DNA of 64,000 nt from an uncultured Lachnospiraceae bacterium (lineage in GTDB: Bacteria; Bacillota; Clostridia; Lachnospirales; Lachnospiraceae): assembly GCA_905235745.1 (NCBI GenBank), contig CAJOMN010000009.1:1-64000 (forward strand), given 5' to 3'. Below, one piece after another: positions 34,519 through 43,719 of this stretch (position 1 is the first letter of the stretch; each line of letters starts with the position of its first letter). The notes beneath the pieces were generated by a model that had not been told where the DNA came from, searched no databases, and saw only the letters and a program-made list of their open reading frames with translations. A program made the translations under genes and the position numbers.

Positions 34519-35695
34519 ACAAATGTTAGAAGAATCTTGCAAGACAATACACAATGGAGAGGTGGTTGAAGGGACTGTTATTTCGGTTAAGCCTGATGAG
34601 ATCATTCTCAATATCGGCTACAAGGCTGACGGTATCGTAACGCGCAGCGAGTATTCGAATACGCCGAATGTTGATCTTACAACGGTAGTCAGTGTCGGCG
34701 ACAAGATGGAGACCAAGGTCATCAAGGTTAATGACGGAGACGGACAGGTTCTTCTGTCATACAAGAGAGTCGCTTTTGATAAGGGCAACAAGCGTATCGA
34801 GGAAGCGTTCGAGAACAGGGAAGTTCTTAAGGCGACAGTCAATCAGGTGCTTGACGGTGGCTTAAGCGTCCTGGTTGAGGAATCAAGAGTATTCATTCCC
34901 GCTTCCCTCGTATCCGACGGTTACGAGAAGGATCTGAACAAGTATCTCGGACAGGAGATCGAATTCGTGATCACCGAGTTCAATCCGAGAAAACGCCGCA
35001 TTATAGGTGACCGCAAGCAGCTTCTCATGGCTGAGAGAGAAAAGCTTCAGAAAGAGCTGTTTGAGCATCTCAAGGTCGGCGACGTGATCGAAGGCGTTGT
35101 TAAGAATGTCACGGATTTCGGCGTGTTCATAGATCTCGGCGGAGCGGACGGACTGCTTCATATTTCCGAGATGAGCTGGGGACGTGTGGAGAATCCGCGC
35201 AAGGTATTCAGACCCGGACAAGAGGTCCGCGTGTTCGTGAAGGAGATCAACGGAAGCAAGATCGCGCTTTCACGCAAGTTCGAGGATGAGAATCCTTGGG
35301 TTGATGCGGATCAGAAATTTGCGGTAGGCAAAGAGGTAACGGGTAAGGTTGCCAGAATGACGGATTTCGGCGCATTCATCGAGCTTGAGGATGGTATAGA
35401 CGCACTGCTTCATGTATCGCAGATATCGAGGGATCATATTAACAAGCCTTCAAATGTCCTGACTGTAGGGCAGGAGGTCACAGCCAAGATCGTTGATTTT
35501 GATCTCGACAACAAGAAGATCAGTCTTTCGATGAAGGCGCTTTTGCCGGATGAGCCCGAGGAGTCCGGGGAGGCTGAGAAGGCAGACGATATGTCAGAAA
35601 CCGCTGAAGAGACCGGTACGGTTCAGGATGATACCGAAGCTGCGGTTGAACCTGAAGCTGAAGCCGCTGCGGATGATACAGAAGAAAATTCATAG
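34499..35695 (+). CDS. Ribosomal protein S1-like RNA-binding protein
   Basis: A 398-residue protein with four S1 (OB-fold) repeats at about residues 17-85, 103-165, 190-258 and 275-345. The third and fourth are clearest (GVVKNVTDFGVFIDLGGADGLLH and GKVARMTDFGAFIELEDGIDALLH). A ~50-residue acidic tail follows. With four instead of six repeats it is the short Gram-positive S1 form (YpfD-like), whose role in translation initiation is less certain than in E. coli. The ribosome binding site is gaggaggt. Confidence 0.9.
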   Translation: MSELTFEQMLEESCKTIHNGEVVEGTVISVKPDEIILNIGYKADGIVTRSEYSNTPNVDLTTVVSVGDKMETKVIKVNDGDGQVLLSYKRVAFDKGNKRIEEAFENREVLKATVNQVLDGGLSVLVEESRVFIPASLVSDGYEKDLNKYLGQEIEFVITEFNPRKRRIIGDRKQLLMAEREKLQKELFEHLKVGDVIEGVVKNVTDFGVFIDLGGADGLLHISEMSWGRVENPRKVFRPGQEVRVFVKEINGSKIALSRKFEDENPWVDADQKFAVGKEVTGKVARMTDFGAFIELEDGIDALLHVSQISRDHINKPSNVLTVGQEVTAKIVDFDLDNKKISLSMKALLPDEPEESGEAEKADDMSETAEETGTVQDDTEAAVEPEAEAAADDTEENS

Positions 35696-35714
35696 GAGTA
35701 GTTAGATACAATTG

Positions 35715-36488
35715 ATGGATTACGAGAAGTTCAAAGAAGCCGTTTTTAAGATGACGACGATCGATCTTAGCGCTTACAAGGAGGCACAGATGAAGCGCAG
35801 GATCAATACCCTTATCACCAAGCACAGGATAAACGGGTATGAGGATTTTGTTAATGCACTGAGGACTGTTGAAGAATTTGTCAATTATCTGACAATAAAT
35901 GTTTCGGAGTTCTACAGGAATCCGGATCAGTGGGAATTGATGGACAAGACGTTCATACCGGAGCTTATAGGCAAGTTCGGTAAGAATCTTAAGATATGGA
36001 GTGCCGCATGTTCAACGGGAGACGAGCCTTATTCGCTTGTAATGGCGTTATCGAGGCATATCCCTCTTAACCAGATCAAGATAATCGCGACCGATATTGA
36101 CAAGCAGGTCATAGCTTCGGCCAAGACCGGTCTGTATGCGGAAAAGAGCCTTGCGGGAGTTCCCAAAGATCTTCGCGACAAATATTTTACGAAGGTCGGT
36201 AATTCATATCAGATCAGTAACGAGATCAAATCACGCGTGGAATTTAGGGAACACAATCTTCTCAAGGACAGGTATGATACGGGGTATCATTTTATAGTCT
36301 GCAGAAATGTTCTGATATATTTTACGGAAGAGGCCAAGGATGAGATATTCGGCAGGTTTGCCCAGAGTCTTTGCGACGGAGGTATCTTCTTCATCGGCAG
36401 CACCGAGCAGATAATGAATCACCGCAAATACGGTTATGAAAGAAGGAATTCCTTCTATTATGAGAAGAAGAACGAGCTTCTCCAATAA
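35715..36488 (+). CDS. cheR: CheR-type chemoreceptor methyltransferase
   Basis: About 257 residues from ATG 35715 (a TTG at 35712 is also in frame; aggag lies 13-16 nt upstream). The N-terminal CheR helical domain (to ~75) precedes the SAM-binding domain with IWSAACSTGDEPYSLVMAL and FIVCRNVLIYF. CheR methylates glutamates on chemoreceptors. No cheA, cheW, cheB or receptor gene is in the window, so its substrate is elsewhere or it has another role. Confidence 0.9.
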   Translation: MDYEKFKEAVFKMTTIDLSAYKEAQMKRRINTLITKHRINGYEDFVNALRTVEEFVNYLTINVSEFYRNPDQWELMDKTFIPELIGKFGKNLKIWSAACSTGDEPYSLVMALSRHIPLNQIKIIATDIDKQVIASAKTGLYAEKSLAGVPKDLRDKYFTKVGNSYQISNEIKSRVEFREHNLLKDRYDTGYHFIVCRNVLIYFTEEAKDEIFGRFAQSLCDGGIFFIGSTEQIMNHRKYGYERRNSFYYEKKNELLQ

Positions 36489-36491
36489 CAT

Positions 36492-37601
36492 TCATCTGTG
36501 CTTCATAGTAAAGAATACGTTTATAAGTTCGCGGCCGAATTGTTCGGCCGCTTCTTTATTGAAGCTTTCGGGAAATCTGAAATATTTCCGTTTGTCCTTG
36601 TATGCTGACTTTAGTACCGGCGTAAATGTATTCGACGGCTGCTTGATAAATGTTCCGGAAACGTTCTGACAGCAGTTTTCTCTTGTGGCCTTTACATAGC
36701 TTCCCTTGGGGAGCGTGACCGCAAGGGATCGGAGTATCGCCGTATCCTCATCCGGGATATAACAGTAGTCCCTGTAGTTATCAAAGAATATCTTCATAGT
36801 TCCTTTATACAGAGGCAGCCGTATCGATATATGCCCGCTTTCCGAAGACGCTTTCAGATACATGCTTTCCGTCTTGGCGGTAAACGACTGCGGAAACGAC
36901 AGAGTTGTCCGGTAATCGAATATTGCCTCTTCACATTCCGCTCCGCTGTAATCATTGTATTTATTGATGACATATCCCTCATATGTAAGAGGAGCATCCT
37001 TAAAATCAAGATAATACAGTATCGGCATTATCAGGTGCATACCGAGGACATCCTCACGGTTGTGGGTGACAAGGAGCCTCTGATCCTCATCGTTATTATT
37101 CTTCTCGTACCTTTTATATACCTCAATAAGCTCACCGCCGTTATATATATCATCGCGCGTGATACCGAGAAAATCCTCTATGGCCTTCTGGCGCATCGAC
37201 GCGGGGAACAGAAGATAACGCAGCGGCTTGCACAGCCTGTATATGTCTATCTGCGTAATATCATCAAACATACCGGCGATATCATACTTTTCCGCCTTGT
37301 ACGAAAGGTAGGGGATGTCGAACTTGGAACCGTTGAAATGGAACAGATGGGTAAACTGCCGCATATGTTCATAAAACAGCCTTAATACAGTCTCCTCCTC
37401 CGATTCATCTTCGGCAAAGAAGAGCCTCGTCATGAAGCCGTTATCACGGTAATACCCGCATCCTATCATATAGATCGAAGTGGTTTCCTTCTTAAGACCG
37501 GTCGTTTCAATATCGATATAAAGCGCACTTCCTTTATCGCAGAATCTTTCGACCGGATAAAGCGGAGATAAGCCATCATATAATTTATCTATTATCTGCA
37601 T
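36492..37601 (-). CDS. DEDD-type exonuclease domain protein (YprB-like)
   Basis: A 369-residue protein with an N-terminal RNase H-like 3'-5' exonuclease domain: Exo I LYIDIETTG (Asp30, Glu32), Exo II FHFNGSKFDIPYL, Exo III THNREDVLGMH. The C-terminal ~170 residues are uncharacterised. Relatives in Bacillus are called YprB. It converges on cheR with a 3-nt gap. No ribosome binding site precedes the ATG, and a TATAAT (- strand, 37608-37613) lies only 6 nt before it, so it may be leaderless or start elsewhere. Confidence 0.82.
   Translation of the reverse strand: MQIIDKLYDGLSPLYPVERFCDKGSALYIDIETTGLKKETTSIYMIGCGYYRDNGFMTRLFFAEDESEEETVLRLFYEHMRQFTHLFHFNGSKFDIPYLSYKAEKYDIAGMFDDITQIDIYRLCKPLRYLLFPASMRQKAIEDFLGITRDDIYNGGELIEVYKRYEKNNNDEDQRLLVTHNREDVLGMHLIMPILYYLDFKDAPLTYEGYVINKYNDYSGAECEEAIFDYRTTLSFPQSFTAKTESMYLKASSESGHISIRLPLYKGTMKIFFDNYRDYCYIPDEDTAILRSLAVTLPKGSYVKATRENCCQNVSGTFIKQPSNTFTPVLKSAYKDKRKYFRFPESFNKEAAEQFGRELINVFFTMKHR
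36531..36560 (+). terminator. Hairpin with U-rich tail downstream of cheR, inside the converging gene
   Basis: GCGGCCGAA (36531-36539), TTG loop, TTCGGCCGC (36543-36551), then TTCTTTATT. Read on the + strand it resembles an intrinsic terminator for cheR, although it lies in coding sequence of the opposite-strand exonuclease (encoding AAEQFG). Confidence 0.5.
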
Positions 37602-37666
37602 ATCATTATTATAGTATCGATTTTATTTAGTTTACGATAAAATCTGGAATATGTACGGTTTTTTTG

Positions 37667-37675
37667 TGTTATAAT
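37667..37675 (+). promoter_or_regulatory. Extended -10 promoter for the rnf operon
   Basis: TGT-TATAAT with TATAAT at 37670-37675; no good -35 at normal spacing. The transcript would start near 37682, with aaggag ahead of the rnfC ATG at 37710. Confidence 0.55.
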
Positions 37676-37709
37676 ACTTTTACAGTAAAAAATCAAGGAG
37701 AATCTCATA

Positions 37710-39035
37710 ATGCCATCTCTTACATTCAAGGGCGGTATACATACGTATGATGGTAAGGATCTTACAAAAGACAAGAAGATTGTGGATCTTCTGCCTTCAA
37801 CGAACGAGCTTGTATATCCGCTTTCGCAGCATATCGGCGCTCCCGCGAAACCGATCGTAAATGCGGGAGACAGGGTGCTTCGCGGACAGAAGATAGCCGA
37901 GGCAGACGGTTTTGTTTCAGCCAATATATATTCATCCGTTTCTGGCACGGTCAAGGGGATCGAAAAGAGGCGTACCGTGCAGCAGACTATGGCCGAGTCC
38001 ATAGTAATCCAAAACGACGATGCATATGAGGAAGCTCCGCCTATCCCCGTAAAGCCGATCTCGGAGATGACCAAGGAGGAAGTCATCGGGATAATCCGTG
38101 AAGCCGGTATTATAGGAATGGGAGGCGCGGGTTTCCCGACTCATGTCAAGCTGTCTCCCAAGGATCCCGGTAAGATCCATTATATAATAGCAAACTGCGC
38201 GGAGTGTGAGCCGTATCTGACATCCGATTACAGGAGGATGATAGAAGAGCCCGAGAAGCTTGTTGCCGGGGTCAAGATCATACTGTGCCTGTTTGAACAC
38301 GCAAAGGGGATAATCGCGGTTGAGGACAACAAGCCGGACTGCATCAGGATACTGAAGGATCTGTGCATTAATGAACCGCGTATATCTGTTAAGGTTCTGA
38401 AGACCAAATACCCTCAGGGTTCGGAACGACAGCTCATCTACGCCGTATGCGGGCGGGCGATCAATTCGTCCATGCTTCCTGCCGATGCCGGCTGTATCGT
38501 TAATAATGTTGATACGATCGTCGCCATATATCATGCGGTGATAGAAGGCCGTCCTCTTATGGAAAGGATTGTCACCGTGACCGGAGATGCGGTCAAATAC
38601 CCGCAGAACTACAGGGTATATACCGGAACATGCTATGATGATCTGATAGATGCTTCCGGAGGATTCAAGAGTCCGCCGCAGAAGATCATATCGGGCGGAC
38701 CTATGATGGGATTTGCTCTCTTTGACACGCATGTGCCCGTGACCAAATCCTCATCGGCGATCACTGCTTTTCTGAATGATCCCGTGTCGGATACGCCCGA
38801 ATCCGCCTGCATCAATTGCGGAAGATGTGTCGAGGCATGCCCTTCAAGGCTTGTTCCGTCGCACCTGGCCAATATCGCCGAGCATTATGATGAGGACAGA
38901 TTTACCGCCCTTAACGGTCTCGAGTGTGTCGAGTGCGGGTGCTGCAGCTACATATGTCCTGCGGGAAGGCACCTGACCCAGGAGATCAAGATGATGAGAC
39001 AGACGGTTCTCGCGAATCGCAGGAAGAATAAATAA
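37710..39035 (+). CDS. rnfC: Rnf complex subunit C
   Basis: A 441-residue RnfC, the NADH/flavin/Fe-S subunit of the ferredoxin:NAD+ oxidoreductase ion pump. It starts with the family motif FKGGIHTYDGKDLT, has the nucleotide-binding GMGGAGFPTHVKL, and ends with two 4Fe-4S motifs (CINCGRCVEACP and CVECGCCSYICP). It is first in a complete rnfCDGEAB operon, the order common in Clostridia. Confidence 0.97.
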   Translation: MPSLTFKGGIHTYDGKDLTKDKKIVDLLPSTNELVYPLSQHIGAPAKPIVNAGDRVLRGQKIAEADGFVSANIYSSVSGTVKGIEKRRTVQQTMAESIVIQNDDAYEEAPPIPVKPISEMTKEEVIGIIREAGIIGMGGAGFPTHVKLSPKDPGKIHYIIANCAECEPYLTSDYRRMIEEPEKLVAGVKIILCLFEHAKGIIAVEDNKPDCIRILKDLCINEPRISVKVLKTKYPQGSERQLIYAVCGRAINSSMLPADAGCIVNNVDTIVAIYHAVIEGRPLMERIVTVTGDAVKYPQNYRVYTGTCYDDLIDASGGFKSPPQKIISGGPMMGFALFDTHVPVTKSSSAITAFLNDPVSDTPESACINCGRCVEACPSRLVPSHLANIAEHYDEDRFTALNGLECVECGCCSYICPAGRHLTQEIKMMRQTVLANRRKNK

Positions 39036-39054
39036 AAAGGTATAGAGTGTAATT

Positions 39055-39984
39055 ATGAGTGACAATATTAAAGTATCCGCTTCACCGCATATTAGAAGCC
39101 GCATGTCCACTTCAAGGATAATGTTTCTGGTCATTATCAGTCTGCTTCCGGCAACACTGTACGGCATATATCAGTTTGGATATAATGCCGCACTTATCGT
39201 CGCCGTATGCATAGCCTCATGCGTCGTATTCGAATATGTATATGAAAAGCTTATGAAGCTTCCGGTTACAATAGGCGATCTGAGCGCGATAGTTACCGGG
39301 CTGCTTCTTGCACTTAACCTCCCACCTACAGCCACATGGTGGATGGCGTGTATCGGCTGTGCATTTTCCATAATAATTGTCAAAATGCTCTTCGGAGGGT
39401 TGGGACAGAATTTCATGAACCCCGCTCTTGCGGGAAGATGTTTTCTTGTTATCTGCTTTACCGCGAGGATGACCAATTTCGTATATGACGGGATAAGCAG
39501 CGCGACACCGCTTGCGAACATCAGGGACGGTCAGAGTGTCGATCTTATGGCGATGTTCATCGGAAGGATACCGGGAACGATCGGCGAGGTAAGTACGGCC
39601 GCTCTTCTTATCGGTGCGATCCTTCTGATAGTTACCGGGATCATTGATTTTCGCATACCGTGTGCTTATATCGGCTCTTTTGTTGTGTTCATGGGTCTTG
39701 TATCGCCGGGCGGATGGGATATCACATACCTTGCTGCCCAGATCTGCGGAGGCGGTCTGATACTCGGAGCGTTCTTCATGGCAACGGATTACGTTACAAG
39801 CCCGATAACGAAAACAGGACGTGTGCTGTTCGGAATATGCTGCGGCCTGTTGACCGGCGTATTCCGTGTGTATTCGTCATCGGCGGAAGGCGTCAGCTAT
39901 GCGATAATCATCAGTAATCTGCTTGTTCCCCTCATTGAGAAGATTACACTTCCCAAGTGTTTCGGAAAGGGAGGTGAGGTCTGA
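39055..39984 (+). CDS. rnfD: Rnf complex subunit D
   Basis: A 309-residue membrane subunit with about nine helices. The covalent FMN attachment Thr lies in SSATPLANIRDGQ. ASPHIRSRMSTSRIM at the start is typical of RnfD. The flavin is attached by ApbE, encoded just downstream on the opposite strand. The stop shares a base with the rnfG start. Confidence 0.96.
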   Translation: MSDNIKVSASPHIRSRMSTSRIMFLVIISLLPATLYGIYQFGYNAALIVAVCIASCVVFEYVYEKLMKLPVTIGDLSAIVTGLLLALNLPPTATWWMACIGCAFSIIIVKMLFGGLGQNFMNPALAGRCFLVICFTARMTNFVYDGISSATPLANIRDGQSVDLMAMFIGRIPGTIGEVSTAALLIGAILLIVTGIIDFRIPCAYIGSFVVFMGLVSPGGWDITYLAAQICGGGLILGAFFMATDYVTSPITKTGRVLFGICCGLLTGVFRVYSSSAEGVSYAIIISNLLVPLIEKITLPKCFGKGGEV

Positions 39985-40583
39985 TGAACAGTACGTTCAA
40001 AAATATTCTGTGCCTTACCATTATAACGCTCGTGGCAGGATTCGGGCTTGGCTTCGTATATGATATCACCAAAGAACCGATCGCCAGAATGGAAGAAAAC
40101 ACAAAACTTGAAGCATATAAAGCCGTATTTGCGGATGCCGATCATTTTGACGAGGTAAGCGATATGACAGGAGAGGACGGTCCTTCGGCCAATATGACAG
40201 GTTCGGCCGTTGACATAGATTCCGTCGTTGTCGCCATGGATGCCGCCAATTCCCCGGTCGGATACGTGATCAATGTAACATCCCATGAAGGTTATGGCGG
40301 TGATATCACTCTTTCCGTCGGGATAGACAATAACGGAACGGTCAGGGGAATGGAGATTCTTGACATATCGGAGACCGCCGGGCTCGGTATGCGGGCGCGT
40401 GAGGATAAGTTCAAGGATCAGTTCCGTAATAAAGCCGTTTCGCAGTTTACCTATACGAAGACGGGAGCGACTCAGGATTTTGAGATCGATGCAATAAGCG
40501 GCGCGACAATAACGACAAAGGCCGTTACGAATGCCGTTAATGCCGCTATAGCTTATTATTCCACTCTGGGAGGTGCCAACTGA
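39984..40583 (+). CDS. rnfG: Rnf complex subunit G
   Basis: A 199-residue subunit with one N-terminal membrane helix and an external FMN-binding domain. The FMN is linked to the second Thr of SGATITTKAV (motif SGATxT) near residue 173-178. VGYVINVTSHEGYGGDI matches the family core. Start ATG overlaps the rnfD stop (TGATGA). Confidence 0.96.
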   Translation: MNSTFKNILCLTIITLVAGFGLGFVYDITKEPIARMEENTKLEAYKAVFADADHFDEVSDMTGEDGPSANMTGSAVDIDSVVVAMDAANSPVGYVINVTSHEGYGGDITLSVGIDNNGTVRGMEILDISETAGLGMRAREDKFKDQFRNKAVSQFTYTKTGATQDFEIDAISGATITTKAVTNAVNAAIAYYSTLGGAN

Positions 40584-41272
40584 TGAATAAATGTATCGAA
40601 CGGATATATAACGGACTCGTCAGGGAAAATCCCACATTCGTGCTCATGCTCGGAATGTGCCCGACGCTTGCCGTTACGACATCGGCCATGAACGGTGTTG
40701 GAATGGGTCTTGCAACTACCGTGGTGCTCATCCTGTCCAATATTATGATATCGATGCTGCGCAAAGTCATACCCGACGGAGTCAGGATACCGGCCTTTAT
40801 TGTGGTTATCGCCAGTTTCGTAACGATAGTCGAACTGCTTCTCAAGGCATATATACCGTCGCTTTATGCGGCGCTGGGGCTGTATATCCCCCTTATAGTC
40901 GTAAACTGCATAATCCTCGGTCGTGCCGAAAGCTACGCCTCCAAGAACGGCGTGATATACTCGGCTTTTGACGGACTGGGTATGGGACTTGGATTTACAT
41001 TCGGACTCACATGTATCGGGATCATCCGCGAGCTTATCGGAAACGGTACATTCTTCGGACTTGCAGTCCTTCCCGAATCATATGAACCACTGACGATCTT
41101 CATCCTTGCGCCGGGTGCGTTTCTCGTACTTGCTTTTCTTGTCGCGGCAATGAACAGGATCAAGCTTCATGGCGGCAGGGATACCGGTGCCGGCGGTAAC
41201 TGTGATGAACTGTGCAAAAACTGTCCGAACACGATCTGCAAAGGCAGGGAGGTGATTGAAAATGGCAGGTAA
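40583..41272 (+). CDS. rnfE: Rnf complex subunit E
   Basis: A 229-residue integral membrane subunit with six helices, beginning with the family pattern RIYNGLVRENPTFVLMLGMCPTLAVTTSAMNG. A Cys-containing tail (CDELCKNCPNTICKG) is an extension seen in some members. It overlaps rnfG by one base and rnfA by 11 nt. Confidence 0.96.
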   Translation: MNKCIERIYNGLVRENPTFVLMLGMCPTLAVTTSAMNGVGMGLATTVVLILSNIMISMLRKVIPDGVRIPAFIVVIASFVTIVELLLKAYIPSLYAALGLYIPLIVVNCIILGRAESYASKNGVIYSAFDGLGMGLGFTFGLTCIGIIRELIGNGTFFGLAVLPESYEPLTIFILAPGAFLVLAFLVAAMNRIKLHGGRDTGAGGNCDELCKNCPNTICKGREVIENGR

Positions 41273-41840
41273 TCTGATAATAATCGCGGTCGGTTCCGCA
41301 TTCATCAATAATGTTGTACTGTCCCAGTTCCTCGGGATATGCCCGTTCCTCGGTGTATCGCGTAAGATCAATACCGCAGCGGGTATGGGCTCGGCAGTTG
41401 TATTTGTAATAACGCTCGCTTCATTCGTAACGGGTGTGATCTATAAGTATCTGCTGCTGCCGTTTGATATCACCTATTTGAGAACTATCGTTTTCATTCT
41501 TGTGATCGCGGCGCTTGTTCAGTTCGTCGAAATGTTCCTCAAGAAGAAGATGAAGGGGCTCTATCAGTCACTCGGAGTATATCTGCCCCTCATTACTACA
41601 AACTGCGCTGTTCTCGGAGTCGCGCTTACTAACGTGACGAAGGATTATACAATACTTGAAGGTGTGGTAAACGGATTTGCCACGGCGGTTGGATTCCTGA
41701 TATCTATTGTTATTCTGGCAGGCCTCAGAGAGAAAATGGAATACAACAATATACCGAAGGCATTTCAGGGGATGCCCCATGTCCTGCTTACCGCCTGCCT
41801 GATGGCCATCGCTTTCTTCGGTTTCGCGGGATTAAAGTAA
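41262..41840 (+). CDS. rnfA: Rnf complex subunit A
   Basis: A 192-residue membrane subunit related to RnfE. It has FINNVVLSQFLGICPFLGVSRK at the start and LYQSLGVYLPLITTNCAVLGVAL in the middle; the paired half-cysteines coordinate a membrane 2Fe-2S between RnfA and RnfE. The ATG at 41262 follows gggaggtg; a TTG at 41256 is less likely. Confidence 0.96.
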   Translation: MAGNLIIIAVGSAFINNVVLSQFLGICPFLGVSRKINTAAGMGSAVVFVITLASFVTGVIYKYLLLPFDITYLRTIVFILVIAALVQFVEMFLKKKMKGLYQSLGVYLPLITTNCAVLGVALTNVTKDYTILEGVVNGFATAVGFLISIVILAGLREKMEYNNIPKAFQGMPHVLLTACLMAIAFFGFAGLK

Positions 41841-41859
41841 ATGGATAGGAGATAAAGGA

Positions 41860-42654
41860 ATGAATATAACGGGTATTATGATCGCGGTCGCGCTTCTTGC
41901 CGGCTGCGGACTCATAATAAGCATATTGCTCAGTATTGCCGCCGGAAGATTCGCGGTCACGGTCAACAAGAAGGAAGAAGATGTTCTTGCGGCGCTTCCG
42001 GGGAACAATTGCGGAGGCTGCGGGTACCCGGGATGCTCGGGACTTGCCGCTGCGATAGCATCCGGCAAGGCGGATGTCGCATCGTGTCCCGTCGGAGGCA
42101 AACCTGTTGCTGACAGGATCGCTGCCATTATGGGAGTCGATGCTTCGCAATTTGTCAGAAAAACGGCATTCGTCAAGTGTAAGGGAACATGTGAATCCGC
42201 CGGGGAAATGTACGATTATACTGGTCCGAAGGACTGTAAGAGCGCGGCGGTTGCTCCCGGAAAGGGACCGAAAGCATGCGATTACGGATGTCTCGGCTAT
42301 GGCTCATGCCGTAATGTATGCGACGGTGACGCAATCAGTATTGTTGACGGGATTGCGGTGATCGATCCGGAGGAATGCAAGGGATGCGGTAAATGTGTTA
42401 ATATCTGTCCCATGGGTGTGATAGAGCTTGTACCTTACGAGGCAAATGTCAGGGTGGCATGCTCTAACCGTGACAGGGGTCCGGATACGATGAAGGTGTG
42501 CGGCACCGGCTGTATCGGATGCGGTATATGCGCGAAGACGTGCGAATTCGGAGCAGTAACGGTTGAAGGGAACCTCGCCGTGATCGACTATGACAAATGT
42601 ACGCGCTGCGGTGCGTGTGCTGCCAAGTGCCCGAAGAAGATAATTACTGTCTGA
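41860..42654 (+). CDS. rnfB: Rnf complex subunit B
   Basis: A 264-residue ferredoxin-accepting subunit: N-terminal membrane helix, a Fe-S domain NNCGGCGYPGCSGLA (~50), then ferredoxin-type 4Fe-4S motifs CKGCGKCVNICP, CIGCGICAKTC and CTRCGACAAKCP. It is the electron entry point from reduced ferredoxin. Its stop overlaps the converging apbE stop by 11 nt. Confidence 0.97.
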   Translation: MNITGIMIAVALLAGCGLIISILLSIAAGRFAVTVNKKEEDVLAALPGNNCGGCGYPGCSGLAAAIASGKADVASCPVGGKPVADRIAAIMGVDASQFVRKTAFVKCKGTCESAGEMYDYTGPKDCKSAAVAPGKGPKACDYGCLGYGSCRNVCDGDAISIVDGIAVIDPEECKGCGKCVNICPMGVIELVPYEANVRVACSNRDRGPDTMKVCGTGCIGCGICAKTCEFGAVTVEGNLAVIDYDKCTRCGACAAKCPKKIITV

Positions 42655-43648
42655 TATACGTGCCCGCGCCGGATGATCTTAATTGCCTTCCGTCATTAAG
42701 TATAAATACGGCCTCGGTGCCGGGTGTTTGTTCTATAAGCTTCATCGCTTCTTCTGACCCTTCAATTACGGAAAGTGTGCACAGGCAATCGGAATCAAGA
42801 GCATTTGCGCATATGACGGTTGCGGAGATTATATCGGTTTGAACGGGATATCCCGTTGATGTATCGAGAATATGATGATACTTGCGACCGTCATAAGTAA
42901 AGCAACGTTCATATGTACCGCTTGTCGCAACGGCCGTATCCGTCAGATACAGGGTAAGGGCAGTACTGCCGCTTCTAAGCGGATCGTTGATCCCGATCGT
43001 GAAAGCATCGCCGCCCGGTTTGGAACCTATCAGAGACATATCTCCGCCCATATTAATAATAGCGCCTGTTATTGATTGGCTCTTCAGATATTCGCCGATC
43101 TTATCTGCTATATAACCTTTTGCCGATGCACCCAGTTCGACGGATGTTCCGGCAGAAGATGTAACGGTGTCGTCTGTGGGGTCGACCGTTATTTTATCAT
43201 AACCTACAAATGGCAATGCAGCGTTTATCCGTTCCTGCGGGGGAACTGCCGGGTCGTTTGCGTGCCAGTCCCACAGATCATATACGGGCTTGATCGTGAT
43301 ATCAAATCTGCCGCCGGATATATCGGAGTATGCAAGTGTCTGTATGAGACACTGCGCTGTGTCGTGATCAACATATACTTTTTCACCGGCAGAAGAGTTG
43401 ATCTTTGCAATATCGCTTGTTATTATATTGGGATCGAAGAGTTCTTCGTAATGGGAGCACATTGCCATGCATTCATCCAGTATTGCATCCGCATCGCTTC
43501 CCGCCCCGTATAAAGTAACAGATACTATCGTATCGAAATAGAGACCCGATCTTGATACCGGGGTGTTATTAATTCCCAAACTGCATCCGCTGAGAGTAAC
43601 GGATGTTATAATAATTGACAGAATCAGTGATTTTTGTATGATTTTCAT
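42644..43648 (-). CDS. apbE: FAD:protein FMN transferase (lipoprotein)
   Basis: A 334-residue ApbE: a lipobox TLSGC places lipid-anchored Cys22 and the mature enzyme outside the membrane. The family motifs are GASAKGYIADKI, NMGGDMSLIGSKPGG and YHHILDTSTGYPV. It attaches FMN to Thr of SGATxT motifs, precisely what RnfD and RnfG, encoded next door, require. The frame extends upstream to 43771 but the true start is the ATG at 43648 before the signal peptide. TTGACC/TAGAAA (- strand, 43684-43656) is a possible promoter lying very near the ATG. Confidence 0.95.
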   Translation of the reverse strand: MKIIQKSLILSIIITSVTLSGCSLGINNTPVSRSGLYFDTIVSVTLYGAGSDADAILDECMAMCSHYEELFDPNIITSDIAKINSSAGEKVYVDHDTAQCLIQTLAYSDISGGRFDITIKPVYDLWDWHANDPAVPPQERINAALPFVGYDKITVDPTDDTVTSSAGTSVELGASAKGYIADKIGEYLKSQSITGAIINMGGDMSLIGSKPGGDAFTIGINDPLRSGSTALTLYLTDTAVATSGTYERCFTYDGRKYHHILDTSTGYPVQTDIISATVICANALDSDCLCTLSVIEGSEEAMKLIEQTPGTEAVFILNDGRQLRSSGAGTYIRQ

Positions 43649-43655
43649 ATATACA

Positions 43656-43684
43656 TTTCTACCATAATGCAGGCTTAAGGTCAA
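43656..43684 (-). promoter_or_regulatory. Candidate promoter of apbE
   Basis: On the minus strand TTGACC (43684-43679), 17-nt spacer, TAGAAA (43661-43656). The -10 lies 7 nt from the ATG, so the mRNA would have almost no leader. Confidence 0.35.
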
Positions 43685-43719
43685 AGGTAATCGGACGTCT
43701 GACCGGAAAGGGGCGGAAA

